This document shows, piece by piece, positions 45,110 to 56,334 of a stretch of DNA of 64,000 bases. Numbering within the stretch: the first letter of the stretch is position 1; each line of letters opens with the position of its first letter. Under the pieces are notes generated by a model. It was not told the origin of the DNA. It did not search any database and saw only the letters and a program-made list of their open reading frames with translations. Source of the DNA: Hydrangea macrophylla. Lineage: Eukaryota; Streptophyta; Magnoliopsida; Cornales; Hydrangeaceae. Location: positions 110,761,580 to 110,825,579 of the forward strand of contig CM066983.1 of NCBI GenBank assembly GCA_033977485.1. The letters are read 5' to 3'. The position numbers were made by a program, and so were the translations under genes.

Positions 45110-45789
45110 CTCTAGACCATGGGATCTGTAAATTGTGATAAATGGTGATAAACACAAGGCGGCCGTCTGCGTCAATGGTACATTAGTCGTGGAGAATATA
45201 GAGAACTCCAACTTGTATAGATGCCTTTCATTGATGATTTTTTTGAATATAATCCATACTGAATTCCTTGGAGTCCCAGATATCCACAAAGATCAAGCCC
45301 GTGAAGATTATCTTCGGATGAAGTGTTGTTTCTTCAAAAGGCACGATTAGAATGGATCTCTGCACAAGATTGTGTAATGATTTCCTGTTGGATTGGCAGG
45401 AAGGCTTCAAGGGTAAAAAGGTTAGGCTGGGTGGTCCACGGTAGGAAGAAGTTCTTGTATCTGAGCCCTTTTGGTACCCATATCACTTTGGTGAGAGATT
45501 GGAGTATATCAAAACCAATCAGGAGATCTTTGCCATGAAGGTCTGATCCATAAACACAATGCTTGATAGAATATCCTGGAAATAGTTGAATAATGATTGG
45601 TTTACTGATGAGAGTGATCACAAAATTTTTCCCATTTGTAGCTTTAAATGACTTAAAACATGTTTGCCAGTGAGATCGAGGAAGAATGGAAGGATTTATG
45701 ATAGAGGCTACGTCTATTTCATCAGGATAGAAGTATGGTGGCCACAGTTTGAGATGAATCCGAAGACAATTGAATCGAATGGTTGACAT
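45110..45789 (-). pseudogene. Pararetrovirus-like aspartic protease relic
   Basis: The open frame 45334-45789 (151 residues, minus) has SIINPSILPRSHW, TLISKPIIIQLFPG and GKDLLIGFDIL. This is the layout of the protease region of plant pararetroviruses (Caulimoviridae), in which the last motif lies near the end of the fold. The usual Asp-Thr-Gly is not visible. Related sequence continues in shifted frames to about 45110, so the copy is broken. No movement protein, coat or complete reverse transcriptase is present in the window. Such endogenous copies are common in plants. The alternative is a diverged gypsy-type protease; the call rests on motif resemblance only. Confidence 0.45.
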
Positions 45790-45830
45790 TGGCCTTCAAT
45801 ACATAATTATGTGGATGTATTTATGTTGAT

Positions 45831-46012
45831 CAGAACCCTTCTTATGAGGACTCCCTCACTTTGTTAAAGTGAGGACTTCTGTTTATAGTCTTTGGATCCA
45901 GTTTTCAGTCTGTGAAATTACTTCAGTACCCTTAATGAAAACTGGATCCAAAGGCTATAAACAGAAGTCCTCACTTTAACAAAGTGAGGGAGTCCTCATA
46001 AGAAGGGTTCCG
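45831..46012. mobile_element. MITE with about 75-base arms, TTATGTTGAT duplication
   Basis: Arms starting GAACCCTTCTTATGAGG fold on each other around a 30-base centre. They share CCTCACTTTGTTAAAGTGAGG and GGATCCAGTTTTCA. The 10 bases TTATGTTGAT flank it on both sides (45821-45830 and 46013-46022), in the size range of Mutator-like duplications. Confidence 0.85.
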
Positions 46013-46462
46013 TTATGTTGATGATACGATTCCCGCACAATATGGCCACTCCCAGCTGGTCAATTTTTTTATTTTTATTTTTTTGATTTAAAACCTGAAT
46101 AAAAATACAGTTAGATGTTCTTTACAGAAATCTAGCGTTTTATCAGCAACCAAACACATAAAGCATCGTTCATTTGTGACATAGCAGACCAGAAATTTCC
46201 AGAATGTAGAATTGTAAGAACTCGATTTTCTTTTGTGATAGGAAAAACTCGAAATTTTCTACAATAAGTAGTATGCAAATTTTCATTTCCTAAATTATCC
46301 TTGGAGATACGTCTCTACCTCGCAACAAAGGTTTTCTCGAATTTTTTTAAAAAGCTTTTGATGGATCATCAAAGGTTGCATGAATTGATGATCACCAGAT
46401 TTTAAAGTAAAAAAGTGTTTATAAAACAAATAACAAAAAATTATTAGAAACACATCCATAAT

Positions 46463-46575
46463 GCTCCCTCTCTTTATTAAAGAAGGCCGCTGTTTTGGTC
46501 GTCAGATCCAGTTTTTAAACACGATCCAATGGTTAAAACAGAGGCCCTCTCTTTAATAAAGAGAGGACGCCCTCT
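46463..46575. mobile_element. MITE related to the one at 45831
   Basis: Inverted arms share CTCTCTTTATTAAAGA, CTGTTTT and a GATCCA stretch near the centre, matching the architecture of the element at 45831-46012. Ends are approximate and no duplication is clear. A TA microsatellite follows at 46592-46612. Confidence 0.6.
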
Positions 46576-46954
46576 CTGGAGAATTTTCGTATATATATAT
46601 ATATATATATAATGTAGACATCAAATAAATAGGCATAGCAGATGACGAGAAAAAGATGATTTAGTTGTCCCTTAACTATTGAAGTAATCCATGTCTGTCA
46701 TTTCCTGTTACCAATCGACATATTTTATACACAATCATAAGGCTTACGGCCCATTTAAATTGGTTCTGGCTTCTACATTTAGATATAAGCAGAAGCCATA
46801 ATCAAAAGGGCATCATGAAAATAAAAGAAAAATCATTAAAACCCAAATTTGCTTCACGCATCATGCTCTAAACCTGCTTAAGCCGCCAAAACGTGCTTTG
46901 GGGACCCTAAAAGTTTTTCAAATTTATCCAAGTAGGCTAATTTATGCATTTGAC

Positions 46955-47061
46955 TAATGTTGTGCTTCAAAATTTGATCCCCAAACTGACCACCGCCATA
47001 ACCTGTAATACCACACTGTTAATGTATTTTGAGAACCAAATTTGGGAGGCATAGCATTATT
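46955..47061. mobile_element. Short MITE, TA-flanked
   Basis: Inverted ends begin TAATGTTGTGC and close GCATAGCATTA, with AAATTTG(A/G) pairs inside and a CAGTGTGGTATTAC-type inner stem. The flanking TA may be the target duplication. It shares its termini with 47565-47722. Confidence 0.45.
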
Positions 47062-47564
47062 TTATGTATTTTGGATTCCATAACCACGTTTGGGTTCAAA
47101 CGTGCATTTAAGAAATGAATCCAAACATGGGCCTTACAATAAGATAAACGTAAAAACTGAGGGATGTGAAAGTATTTCCACAAGCGGGATTCTTCAGAGA
47201 TAAGTTAAAGGAAAAAGGGTGGCTAGTTAAAAAAGGAAATCTATCAATCATGCAAACTTAGAGTGGAAGGAAACAACCATATTTCTGCCTAATATGACAC
47301 CAAAGCAGGATATCAAGTATCCACAAGGGAAATTAGGCTGCTTTGCCACAATTTTTTTTTTTTATTATTTTATTATTTTTAGTCCCCCCACCAAGTACTG
47401 AGAGTTGCCAAAAGCCGATAAAATGTGGAACTTTATTGAAAAGTTACCTCGTCCGAGACTTTCCACAAAACATTGGAAGAAGCAAAGCATCCCACCTATA
47501 ATAATAAGAAAACTAGAAGAGGGAACGACAAAAAATTAGATTCCAATGGGATTAGCTTTTGAGT

Positions 47565-47722
47565 AATGCCATACTCCTCAAATCTGAATTCGAAATTTTG
47601 TCCACAAATGCTTAAAAGTTATACCACATGTTGTGGCAATGGTTGGTGGTACCGCGTACCACTGTATGTGGTATAACTGACAAAACATTTGGAATCAAAC
47701 GTGGGAATCATAACATTATTCT
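47565..47722. mobile_element. Short MITE, TA-flanked, with ATACCACAT stem
   Basis: Ends TAATGCCATACTCC and GGGAATCATAACATTA are inverted and related to those of 46955-47061. The inner AGTTATACCACATG pairs with GTATGTGGTATAACT around GGTACCGCGTACC. Confidence 0.5.
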
Positions 47723-47745
47723 TAGCTTTTAGAACATACTTGTTA

Positions 47746-48098
47746 GAGCAACTCCAGCAGTAGTATTGGTTTTAGCTAGCTATTGTGGCTAAAAACAATT
47801 TTAGCTATTCATTATTTAACATCCAATTCCAACAATGCTCTTTCATTTTATCTAAACATCTTATTTAACTAAATTTTGCATGGTGAGATTTGTGATAATA
47901 TATATTGAAAGAAAATCCAAGGGTTAAGATTTGGAGAGAGAATATAGAGAGCCTTATGTGGCTAGATAAATCTAGCTAGTGATAAAGAGCAATGTTAAAA
48001 TGGCTAGTCATATAGCTAGCCTGCTGGAGCTCATAAATTCCCCTCTGACTAGCTATTTTGACTGAAAAGTTAAAATAGCTAGTCTGCTGGAGATGCTC
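47746..48098. mobile_element. PIF/Harbinger-type MITE (Tourist-like)
   Basis: Terminal inverted repeats GAGCAACTCCAGCAG and CTGCTGGAGATGCTC are flanked by TTA on both sides (47743-47745 and 48099-48101). The 353-base interior is AT-rich, with repeated TAGCTAG motifs. The ends and TTA duplication match Tourist-like MITEs. Confidence 0.85.
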
Positions 48099-48439
48099 TT
48101 ATTAAATGATTTCAATGTTTAAATCATTTTCAAACCAGAGAACTTTTTTCATAGAAAGGCAATAAGATGTTCCCACCTACAATAAACAATACTCAAGGAG
48201 GCGGGCGGCCTAACCTGCATTTAATCACTTCCTGCAAATCAAAACCACCGTTCAAAGCAGAAGAATCTAAGAATGAAATAATCAAACCTTTTATGCCCAA
48301 CTACAACTTGCCACATTCTCAAATTTGACAAACCATTTCACAAAAGTTATATGGCAACGGAAAAAAGGGGGATAAAGGAAACGCATGAAAAATCTTTTAA
48401 TCAGTTACAAACCCCAAAAGCTTAGTTCCTTGGCTGACA

Positions 48440-48661
48440 AGGGGGAGAAAAAACAGAAGTTCTACAATAAATCCATCGAAAATCACCCACCGATAGACAC
48501 CCAAGTATACAAGCCTTAATACCTCTTGACACCAGAAAACACCAAGTCTATCCATAATGTTACAGTGCTTATATCATAACAGTATTGATAAATAGGGTAA
48601 TAAAATTTGAACCCAATATATTCTAACTTAAATAATGGGCACGTCCAAAGAAGGGCATATT
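48440..48661 (-). other. Probable NF-YB 3' untranslated region
   Basis: AT-rich sequence after the TAG at 48664-48662 has no competing frame with a domain. The poly(A) site cannot be fixed. The 48516-48743 minus frame reads through exon 6 in another frame and is not a gene. Confidence 0.4.
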
Positions 48662-50786
48662 CTACTCTGTGCCTTGCATGGGAACCATCATGTGTTGAGC
48701 CTGCAAATATATGGAGATAAAACTTGGAAATCAGATCCCACAAGGTAAAAACTTAAAAATATTCACATCATCCATTTTTTCTGGGAAAAAAAAAAAAAAG
48801 CAGTAGTTATTTTTAATAAAAAAAAAATTGTGGAACCTAAAATAAATAATAGATAGAATCATCAATCCTGTTTAAGGGGCACAGTTAATAAAATGATGCA
48901 AGTTATAATACCAGCAAGAAACCATCTGTAGCACATTACACATCTTTCTTAATTCAATGGAATATATCATCGCCTACTTACTCTCTGTCTGTGTCAGGGC
49001 ACAGGCATGATACATGTCCGGTAAGGCAATGGCATTGCCTTCTTCTCACCTTTCAATTTGTTCTGAAATTCCTGTTGTTAGAATCTTACGCTTCTCGATT
49101 GGAATCTTACGATCGGATTCGATTCACTCCCCAAATGATTCGAATAGGTGGGGAGCCAAATCTGTCTAGTAAAGAATCGCAGGGAATTCTTATGACTCGC
49201 ATCCGAACCACATGAATCTTACGATTCTTAATGGACTCAATAAACTGTCAGATCTAAAAGCCTATTGTCCCCTCTTTCTTTTTTTTTTTCTTTTTTTTTT
49301 TTGTGTGTTGCCTTTTTTTTCTCTCCCTGAAGTAATGAAATGACTCCTAACCCTCTTTTCAGCCACTTAGGATTTGTGCCTAAAAGACGCAACTATCTTC
49401 TTCCACTCTTTGTTCACGAGAGGAACACGTTGAAATATCTATCTCAGCAAAAGCCCAAATCAAAATATTTTTTATTTTTATTTTTTTTTATTTATTGTCT
49501 TATTTATTTATTTTTACGTGTTTCTACTTGCAAGAGGAAGTTATTTTAGCATCTATTAAGACTTTAAAAAAGTTTGGAGGTTGTAAGTTTTGGGGGTTAA
49601 GTGCACTCTATTCTTTAATTTTCACAAGTTTGAAATTTTATTTTGGTGTTTTACTTTTGAAATGCCATCGAAAAGAAAGGGCAAAGAAGAAGAATGTGAT
49701 TTTGTGTTTTATTTTGGAGATTTGATTCGATTCGCGGGAAAAATGGCATTTCGATTCATGACACGAATCCCGATTTGACAACTTATGTCTGAGACTTGAT
49801 CGAGTATAAGTATATGTACTGCACAAGGAGGCGTTTGCTCTATCCCATTTCAACCCTAGAAAGTTCTATCTACACGCCACACCACCTTTATTTGAAAACT
49901 GCTCAATCCCAAAAGTTTAAGCAAGTAGAGAATGGCCCAACAATGTATCTAAAGCTCTAACAAATAGTACTAGCTCCCCTTAGGGTGCCTAACAATCATT
50001 ATGGACCCCTAGAATGTGACAATGCTAACACCTCCCTTGATGCAAGTTCTGGTATCTAACAATCAAAGTAGAGCCCCTTGCGTGATCGAATGATATTTCT
50101 TGATGTCATCTAAATTTTTTTTCAAAAAGTTTTCTTTACTCTAATTTAAATGTTCATTAATTTGGCTAAAATTAAACTTGGAATAACCCAATTTATAAAG
50201 ACAAATAGTTCCCCAACACTGTATCTAAAGCTCTAACAAATAGTACTAACTTTCCCCAGGTGTCTAACAATTATAGTGGAGCCCCCTTTTTTTTTTTTTT
50301 TTTTGCTAAGATATTTCTTGATCAAATGATATTTCTTTTTTTTTTTGCTAACAATTATAGTGGAGCCCCTTAATTGATCAAATGATATTTCTTGATGTCA
50401 TCTAAAACATTTTCAAAATGCTTGCTTTACTCCAAATTAAAGGTAGACTAATTTGAACTTGGTGTAACCAAATTTATAAAGACAAATAGTTCCCCAAGCT
50501 ACCACATAAGGACTCACCTACAACCCCAACCAACAGTTGTCGTTGCAAATACAGTACCAATGTTGTTGCAATTACACTACCATGGCTGTTAGCACCACCC
50601 CTTTATGGACGATCCATATTTGACAACCACCATCACCCAAAATCTGAAACACAAAACACTAGGTCCACCATTCTATCACAAAACACTACCATTCTCTCAC
50701 CACAGTAGAATCCAAGAGTCCAGACCCATTAATGGTCAATGGTTACCACTACTAAAACTCCACTTCAACATTGAGAGAGAGAGAGA

Positions 50787-50834
<48 letters not shown>

Positions 50835-53440
50835 CTCCATCGTGATTGCCATCACCTCACAATGGTTGGCAAAACACCAAGTTAACTTTGCTTCCATAAC
50901 TAGCAATCGCTAGCCGCCAACAGCAAAAAGCGGAGAATCATTATACCAATTCCCCTCCCATCGCGAAACCCGAGTAGATAAAACTACTTCATGGGAATCT
51001 CCCACAAAAGAATTATTCTTGAGTTTTGGTTACATCAGTTCTCTATTCTCTCACGTGTTTCTTGTATTCTACCAATTACAATGCTCTTAAAAGTACAATA
51101 CAATACACATCTTTGATAGCTTAAAATTACAAAATACGCATGCAATTCGTCAAATATAGATGTTAAGATTCTATGCAACCTTTCCATGATAACATTCTTT
51201 AAGCTTTGATACAGAAACTCCACAATTATATCTAATCAGTTGCCCTTCCTGTTTTGCCTCTTGCAGTAATGACAACACAGCATACAGAAAGGAAAAAGAT
51301 TCAAGTATAGAGACATCAACGGTGTCTTCTGTGTAAATTTTTAAGTGGAGAGAGCTTATAAAAGTCAAGGGTGTACTCTTATCTTATTTATGAAAGAAAA
51401 CTCAAATACTAAGGGTATAGGCAAAGCAATCACGGAAGAATAAAGTATGCAAAGAATATAGAAAGGCCTTGGCCTGACTCACCCTCAAAAGACGCCTTAT
51501 GAGTGGAGAATTACCTAGGCTTATAAGAAACACTGATGGGGGCTATGCCCAGGCAATGTGGGACAATCCAACACACCACCTAGACCACATCATCAAGGAC
51601 AGCCCAACAAGGGGAGGGAGCCCAACTCTGCTCTGATACCAAATAGGAAGGCCAATGGGCCTGACTCACCCTCAAAAGAAGCTTTATGCGGGAAAAATTA
51701 CCTAGGCTTATAAGAAGCACAGAAGTGGGCTATGCCTGAGCGATGTGGGACAATCCAACAGAATGAGCATCTTAACAGGCATCACCAAGTACGTTGTTCA
51801 TATTTACAGAAGTTAACTACTCACAAGGCACACAATCTCAATGCTATGCACGATTAATGCTAGTACTCTAATCCAACAAAACCTTCCCTTCAAGCTAAAA
51901 CCAAGACCCCTGTGCAACTCGTTGAACTCCTTTTACAGCACCTTGTCAACACCCACTATCCAACCACAGAATTTTACTCTTAACTTTGGCCATAAGATGC
52001 ATCAAAGACCACTTCAGAAAAATTAAAGAAAGACCCTTAAAAAAATACAGATTTTGGGAAAATAATACCAAAAATTGATAATGTTTCTAGGGCTTGGCTT
52101 TGTTCTTCTGAGAAGACAGAACAAAACCTACTGATGGCTGAGTCAAGTATGAGAATACATTCAAATGAATTACTATCTTTTGAGTGCTAAAACAAATGCA
52201 TTTCTAGCTAGGTTGTCAGAAAGGGTGATACTTGACAGTGGACCTGGAAATGTTTCAGCCCCCTTGCTGATTAAGGGGAATATGAATTCTCCCAATGAAT
52301 ACTGAGAACAAGCTTCTCATGCATCTAAAATATTTCCCAGAGACATATGAAAAACATATGATAAAGCATGTTTAGTATTGCATACACCTTGTGAAAACGG
52401 GGGAAGACATGAGTGATTACCTGAGAGCTTCCATAATTCACACCTTGTGAGAATGAACCTTGATGAGCTAGCTGTATAAGCATTGCACACAAGTTGTAAG
52501 ATTTATTAGAAAATCAGAATGTAGGCATTGCCATAAGAAAAAAAACAGACAGCTGTGATGAGAAGATCTTCAATATACTACCTGGGAATTTGGACCAGCT
52601 TGAACCCCATCTTTTTTAGCAGATCCGTCCCCTGCCTTTGCTGATCCCTTGGTGTCACCCTATGAATTTCAGAATTATGGATGCTATAGGTAAAATTTTT
52701 GCAGAAACTACAGAATCAACACGAAATAGACTTGCTGTGATAACAAATAGTAATTCAACATTTGGGAAAAACTAGAAGTAAAGCTACAGATTGCAATTTG
52801 CAAACAAGTTCAAGTAGAGAGACACATACCTCCATCTGCAACGTCCATTAAATACAGAACAGAACCATACAAAAACCAGGAAAAAAAAAAGGTTAACATG
52901 TTGGCTAAAGGAATTCATCACTGGAAGAACCCTAAACAAGACAAATCACAATCAAACTTCTAGACGTGCAGAGAACACAGAAAATTCAAGGCAGCTCACC
53001 TCTCTGTATCGAGTCAAGTACACCTTGAGGGGATCAATATAATCTTCAAACCCTAATGTCGCCATCGCCCATAACAAATCATCCCCATTTATCGTCTTCC
53101 TCTTCTCTCTCTGGCACTTGTCGCTCGCCCTTCACATTCCGCAAAACCTCTCATTAGTTATTGCTCAATAGATCACGACATGAACATACAGTTAGGGATT
53201 AGAATTGTAAGATGCAATTACATACTCGCTCGTGATGAAACTGATGAACTCAGAGACGCACTCCTGAACGGTTTCTTTCGCGTCCTTGGCGATCTTACCA
53301 TTCGCCGGAAGCGCCTTCTTCATGATCCGACTGATATTCGCGATCGGCAAATATCTATCCTGCTCGCGAACGTTAGACCTCGGGCTCTGATCGCCGCTCT
53401 CGTGACTACCACCGCCTGGACTCGCCGGAGCGTCGGCCAT
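48662..53440 (-). CDS. NF-YB: NF-YB: CCAAT-binding factor subunit B
   Basis: Coding exons on the minus strand are 53440-53226, 53129-53000, 52835-52830 (six bases), 52659-52582, 52471-52421 and 48700-48662. All have GT..AG borders and together give a 172-residue protein. Residues 26-115 form the histone-fold domain ([64 protein letters not shown]). It pairs with NF-YC, then NF-YA, to bind CCAAT boxes in the nucleus. Lys at position 52 (AKDAKE), where LEC1-type proteins have Asp, places it in the general NF-YB1/8-like group. A Gly/Lys/Gln-rich tail ends MVPMQGTE. The start is the only ATG giving the typical [11 protein letters not shown] opening. No domain is missing. Confidence 0.95.
49937..50500. 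repeat. Imperfect direct duplication in NF-YB intron
   Basis: A roughly 280-base segment with TGTATCTAAAGCTCTAAC, TATTTCTTGATGTCATCTAAA and AAAGACAAATAGTTCCCCAA occurs twice (about 49937-50220 and 50212-50500). The second copy carries poly-T insertions at 50287-50304 and 50335-50346. Confidence 0.7.
50774..50830 (+). repeat. GA microsatellite in NF-YB intron
   Basis: Nearly uninterrupted GA repeats of about 57 bases. They create the Arg-Glu run of the frame at 50605-50913, which is not a gene. Confidence 0.9.
51459..51760 (-). mobile_element. TRIM (miniature LTR retrotransposon) in NF-YB intron
   Basis: Two direct repeats of about 116 bases (51459-51573 and 51644-51760) share CCTGACTCACCCTCAAAAGA, TTACCTAGGCTTATAAGAA and ATGTGGGACAATCCAACA. 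They enclose only 70 bases. On the minus strand the LTR starts TGTTGGATTGTCC. A primer site complementary to tRNA-Met (plus-strand GCTCTGATACCA, 51630-51641) follows the first LTR, and a GGTGGTG purine tract precedes the second. Flanks GAATA and GAATG suggest a 5-bp duplication with one change. It has no coding capacity, as is usual for TRIMs. Confidence 0.85.
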
Positions 53441-53551
53441 CGTCGCCGAAACCCTAGGTCAACAAACCGGTCACTGCACAACAACCTCGTCAATCCAACC
53501 AGAAACCCTAGCTCCGCCATACCAAAACAGCAGATAGAGATCCAAAAGTGT

Positions 53552-53555
53552 ATAT

Positions 53556-53612
<57 letters not shown>
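53552..53612 (+). repeat. TA-GA compound microsatellite upstream of NF-YB
   Basis: A TA run is followed by a GA run of about 30 bases, 110-170 bases upstream of the NF-YB start codon on the minus strand, probably in its 5' untranslated region. CT-rich 5' untranslated regions are common in plants. A further CT run lies at 53865-53883. No clear TATA box could be assigned. Confidence 0.75.
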
Positions 53613-53615
<3 letters not shown>

Positions 53616-54059
53616 AAAATGGGGGGGTCCGGGGGGGAGGGACTTAACTTACCGATAGAGTTATATTTGTATGTTTTGGGCGCGAGATTAGATCCGATGG
53701 GTATGGGAGGAGAGAGAGAGAGTGTGAAATCGGACGCTGGAGAAGAGGGGAGAGAGGAGAACGATTGAGATGAGAGCTTGAGGTTAAGCTCTGTGTTATC
53801 AACACCGTTCGTTTAATGGTTTTCCTTTTTGTTCCGTTTTGTACTAAACTAGTATTCTTTATACTCTCTCTCTCTCTCTCTCTTCTTTGTTCCGCTGCTT
53901 ATGTTCTGGATTGGGTTCTACAGTTTATTAGACCACGTGTATTTATTTATTTTTGACTTCCATTCTCTATGTTTCACTTCCCACTACTTGTTTCAATACG
54001 ACGTCGTAGGCTTTGTGTACCGATTCAATTACTGTAGTACAATTTAAAGGTATTATGAG

Positions 54060-54330
54060 TGCATTTTCCTCACGAAAACACTTTTGTTCACCCAAATTTG
54101 ATTTATTATTGTTCATTCATCATGCCTTTATTACTTGACATGTGTCCTCTTTATTCTCATTTTTGTGGCTCATACAAGACAAAATGAGAATAAAAGGGGT
54201 TTATTCTCATTTTTGTGGCTCATACAAGGACAAAATGAGAATAAAATGGGACACATGTCAGACAATAAAGACATAAATAAGCAATAGTGAACCAAATTTG
54301 AGTGAGCAAATGTGCTATCTTTTCTCACGC
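54060..54330. mobile_element. MITE with nested inverted and direct repeats
   Basis: Outer inverted parts run from GTGCATTTTCCTCACG to GAGTGAGCAAATGTGC. Inner arms pair the ACATGTGTCC and TTATTCTCATTTT stretches. TTTATTCTCATTTTTGTGGCTCATACAAG occurs twice in direct orientation (54151, 54199). It resembles the MITEs at 40647 and 58001. Confidence 0.65.
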
Positions 54331-54536
54331 TTCCCCAACTCATTTATTCATTGGCTGAGTGAGTATAACCCACCACTTTAAAGGTAAAATGAGAATGAAT
54401 TAATAGAATAAAGTGGTGGTGAATCCCAGTCATCCAGCTAATAAATTACTTGAATGAGTAAAAATGGTGTAAACAAAAATGTATTCAACATGTAATTAAA
54501 TTCCTTTAAAAGCTATCTATTTCAAAACTGAGAGGA

Positions 54537-54567
<31 letters not shown>

Positions 54568-55279
54568 TTTTTGTTGGAGGTCAAAGCACCCACACACGCC
54601 ACATACACACTTTCAAACTGAGAGGATATAATTTGAAGTGAGAAACTACTTTGGAAAAAAAAAAAATTAATTGTTCAGAAGTATCACAACAAGAAGTAAT
54701 GTTCATTTAGGCTTTTAAGTTGGCTTGTAGATTTTCAGTTAACCTTTCTCTTGATTCCAAAAGCATGTACATACAAATATAGTACTAATAATCAAATAAA
54801 TACTAAAATTTGAACTAATAACAATTGTTCTCTCATAGTGATAGGGACTTCGTATGACAGTTTTGAAGTATAATAACAGCATCTTGTTAGGATAAATTTT
54901 TTAACATTTTTTTTATAGCAAGAATATTTCATTTCGTCACATTCAAGGCAGATTTCAAAAGGACCCAATACATGAAGATATCATAAAAGAAAAATACATG
55001 AAAAATAAGCCCAACAATCTCCTGAGCCGCACTGCAAATATTCCAAATTCTCGATTTTCACGAACTGTTACGTAGCTTGAAACTGAGCCAATGAGAAGAA
55101 AGCTGCCAACAAAACCCATATCATAGATCACCCCAAAAATACCGTAATTGCGACAATATCCCACCTAACACCAAATACGACGAAGAAACGCTGGATCTAA
55201 TAAATACTAAGCCAGATTTAACCACAAAACAATGAGATGAAGATATCTAGTTGGAGCACCAAACCAACCAAAACACAAA

Positions 55280-55520
55280 GAAAACCCCCACAAGGAAGGG
55301 TACTACACTCTCGTGAAGAGAAACTAACAACAAAAAGAAAGAGCCAATGACTCTCCCATAGTGGGAGAGCCCCTGGACGAGCTGCTGTGGAGGGAGGGAG
55401 AGTGACTACAATCTCATGAAGAGAGACTAACATCAAACAGAAAGAGCCAAAGGACTCTCCCATAGTGGGAGAATCCTTGGGAGAGCCCTTGAATGAGCCG
55501 CTGTGGAGGAAGACGTCTAG
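55280..55520. repeat. Roughly 125-base tandem duplication
   Basis: Two copies share AGAGAAACTAACA(A/T), AAAGAGCCAA, GACTCTCCCATAGTGGGAGA and GCTGTGGAGG. CTCTCCCATAGTGGGAGAG is itself palindromic. The minus-strand frame 55218-55463 has no domain. A GA run lies at 55545-55585. Confidence 0.65.
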
Positions 55521-55541
55521 AGAGAAGGCAAAGGATGTGGT

Positions 55542-55585
<44 letters not shown>

Positions 55586-56027
55586 GTTAGCATTATTGAC
55601 TAGACAAGATAAAAGGCAAATTTTTTTGGGTTAAATATTGCACTTGGATGTGTGATTGCTCTCTTATTACAACTTTGTTTTATTTTTCTTTCTTTCTTTT
55701 TTTTTTTTTTTTTCCCTGGCATTTACTAAGCCTAAAAGAAATGGATAGTTGTATTATACCGGACTAGCAAATTCAATACGTAGCCATGCATTAGATTGGC
55801 AATTGAAAAACAAGGACAAAAAAATCATGCACTAGATGGCAATTGAAAAACAAGGACAAAAAAAATGAGTGCATTCAATTCCACATTAACCATATTACCA
55901 TAATTTAATGCTCAATTAACTTGGAAAAAGTTAAAATTCCATGTTACCTTTGATGGTAAATTGCAATTATTTATTTATTTATTTATTTTTGCTGAACTGA
56001 TGGTAAATTGCATTATTAACTCTAATT

Positions 56028-56195
56028 AAAGACTAAGGGATGGTCCAATGGTAAGAGATTTTATCCCACGTGTAGATAATTGCAGGTTCGAGTCTCATGG
56101 ATGGGTTGTATGGGTTGGGAAACACTACCTCCCTTCTTCTCGCGTAGTGCATTAAAAAAAAATTCAAAAACAAAAAAGAAAAAAGGAAAAAAGAA
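56028..56195 (+). mobile_element. tRNA-derived SINE
   Basis: An A-box-like TGGTCCAATGG (56041-56051) and a B-box GGTTCGAGTCT (56085-56095) stand about 34 bases apart, as in RNA polymerase III promoters of tRNA origin. A short unrelated body and an A-rich tail follow. AACTCTAATT (56018-56027) and AACTCTATT (56196-56204) look like an imperfect target duplication. It is not a true tRNA gene: no cloverleaf closes. Confidence 0.65.
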
Positions 56196-56334
56196 AACTC
56201 TATTGAGTACTTTTATCACTTTTCAAAGTGATTTTGGTAAAACTTGTATGGTTTACTAAAGAATGTCGTCGTAGAGTATCTCCAACAACATGGACGAAGC
56301 TTTCTGGAGGTCTGGAGGGCCATCACCCCTGTCA

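Noticed and set aside
49340..49778. Small plus-strand frames in the NF-YB intron
   Set aside because: AT-rich, Phe/Leu-rich and without domain; they lie in an intron on the opposite strand.
56041..56095. A tRNA gene
   Set aside because: A- and B-box-like motifs are present but no acceptor stem or cloverleaf forms; a SINE with an A-rich tail fits better.
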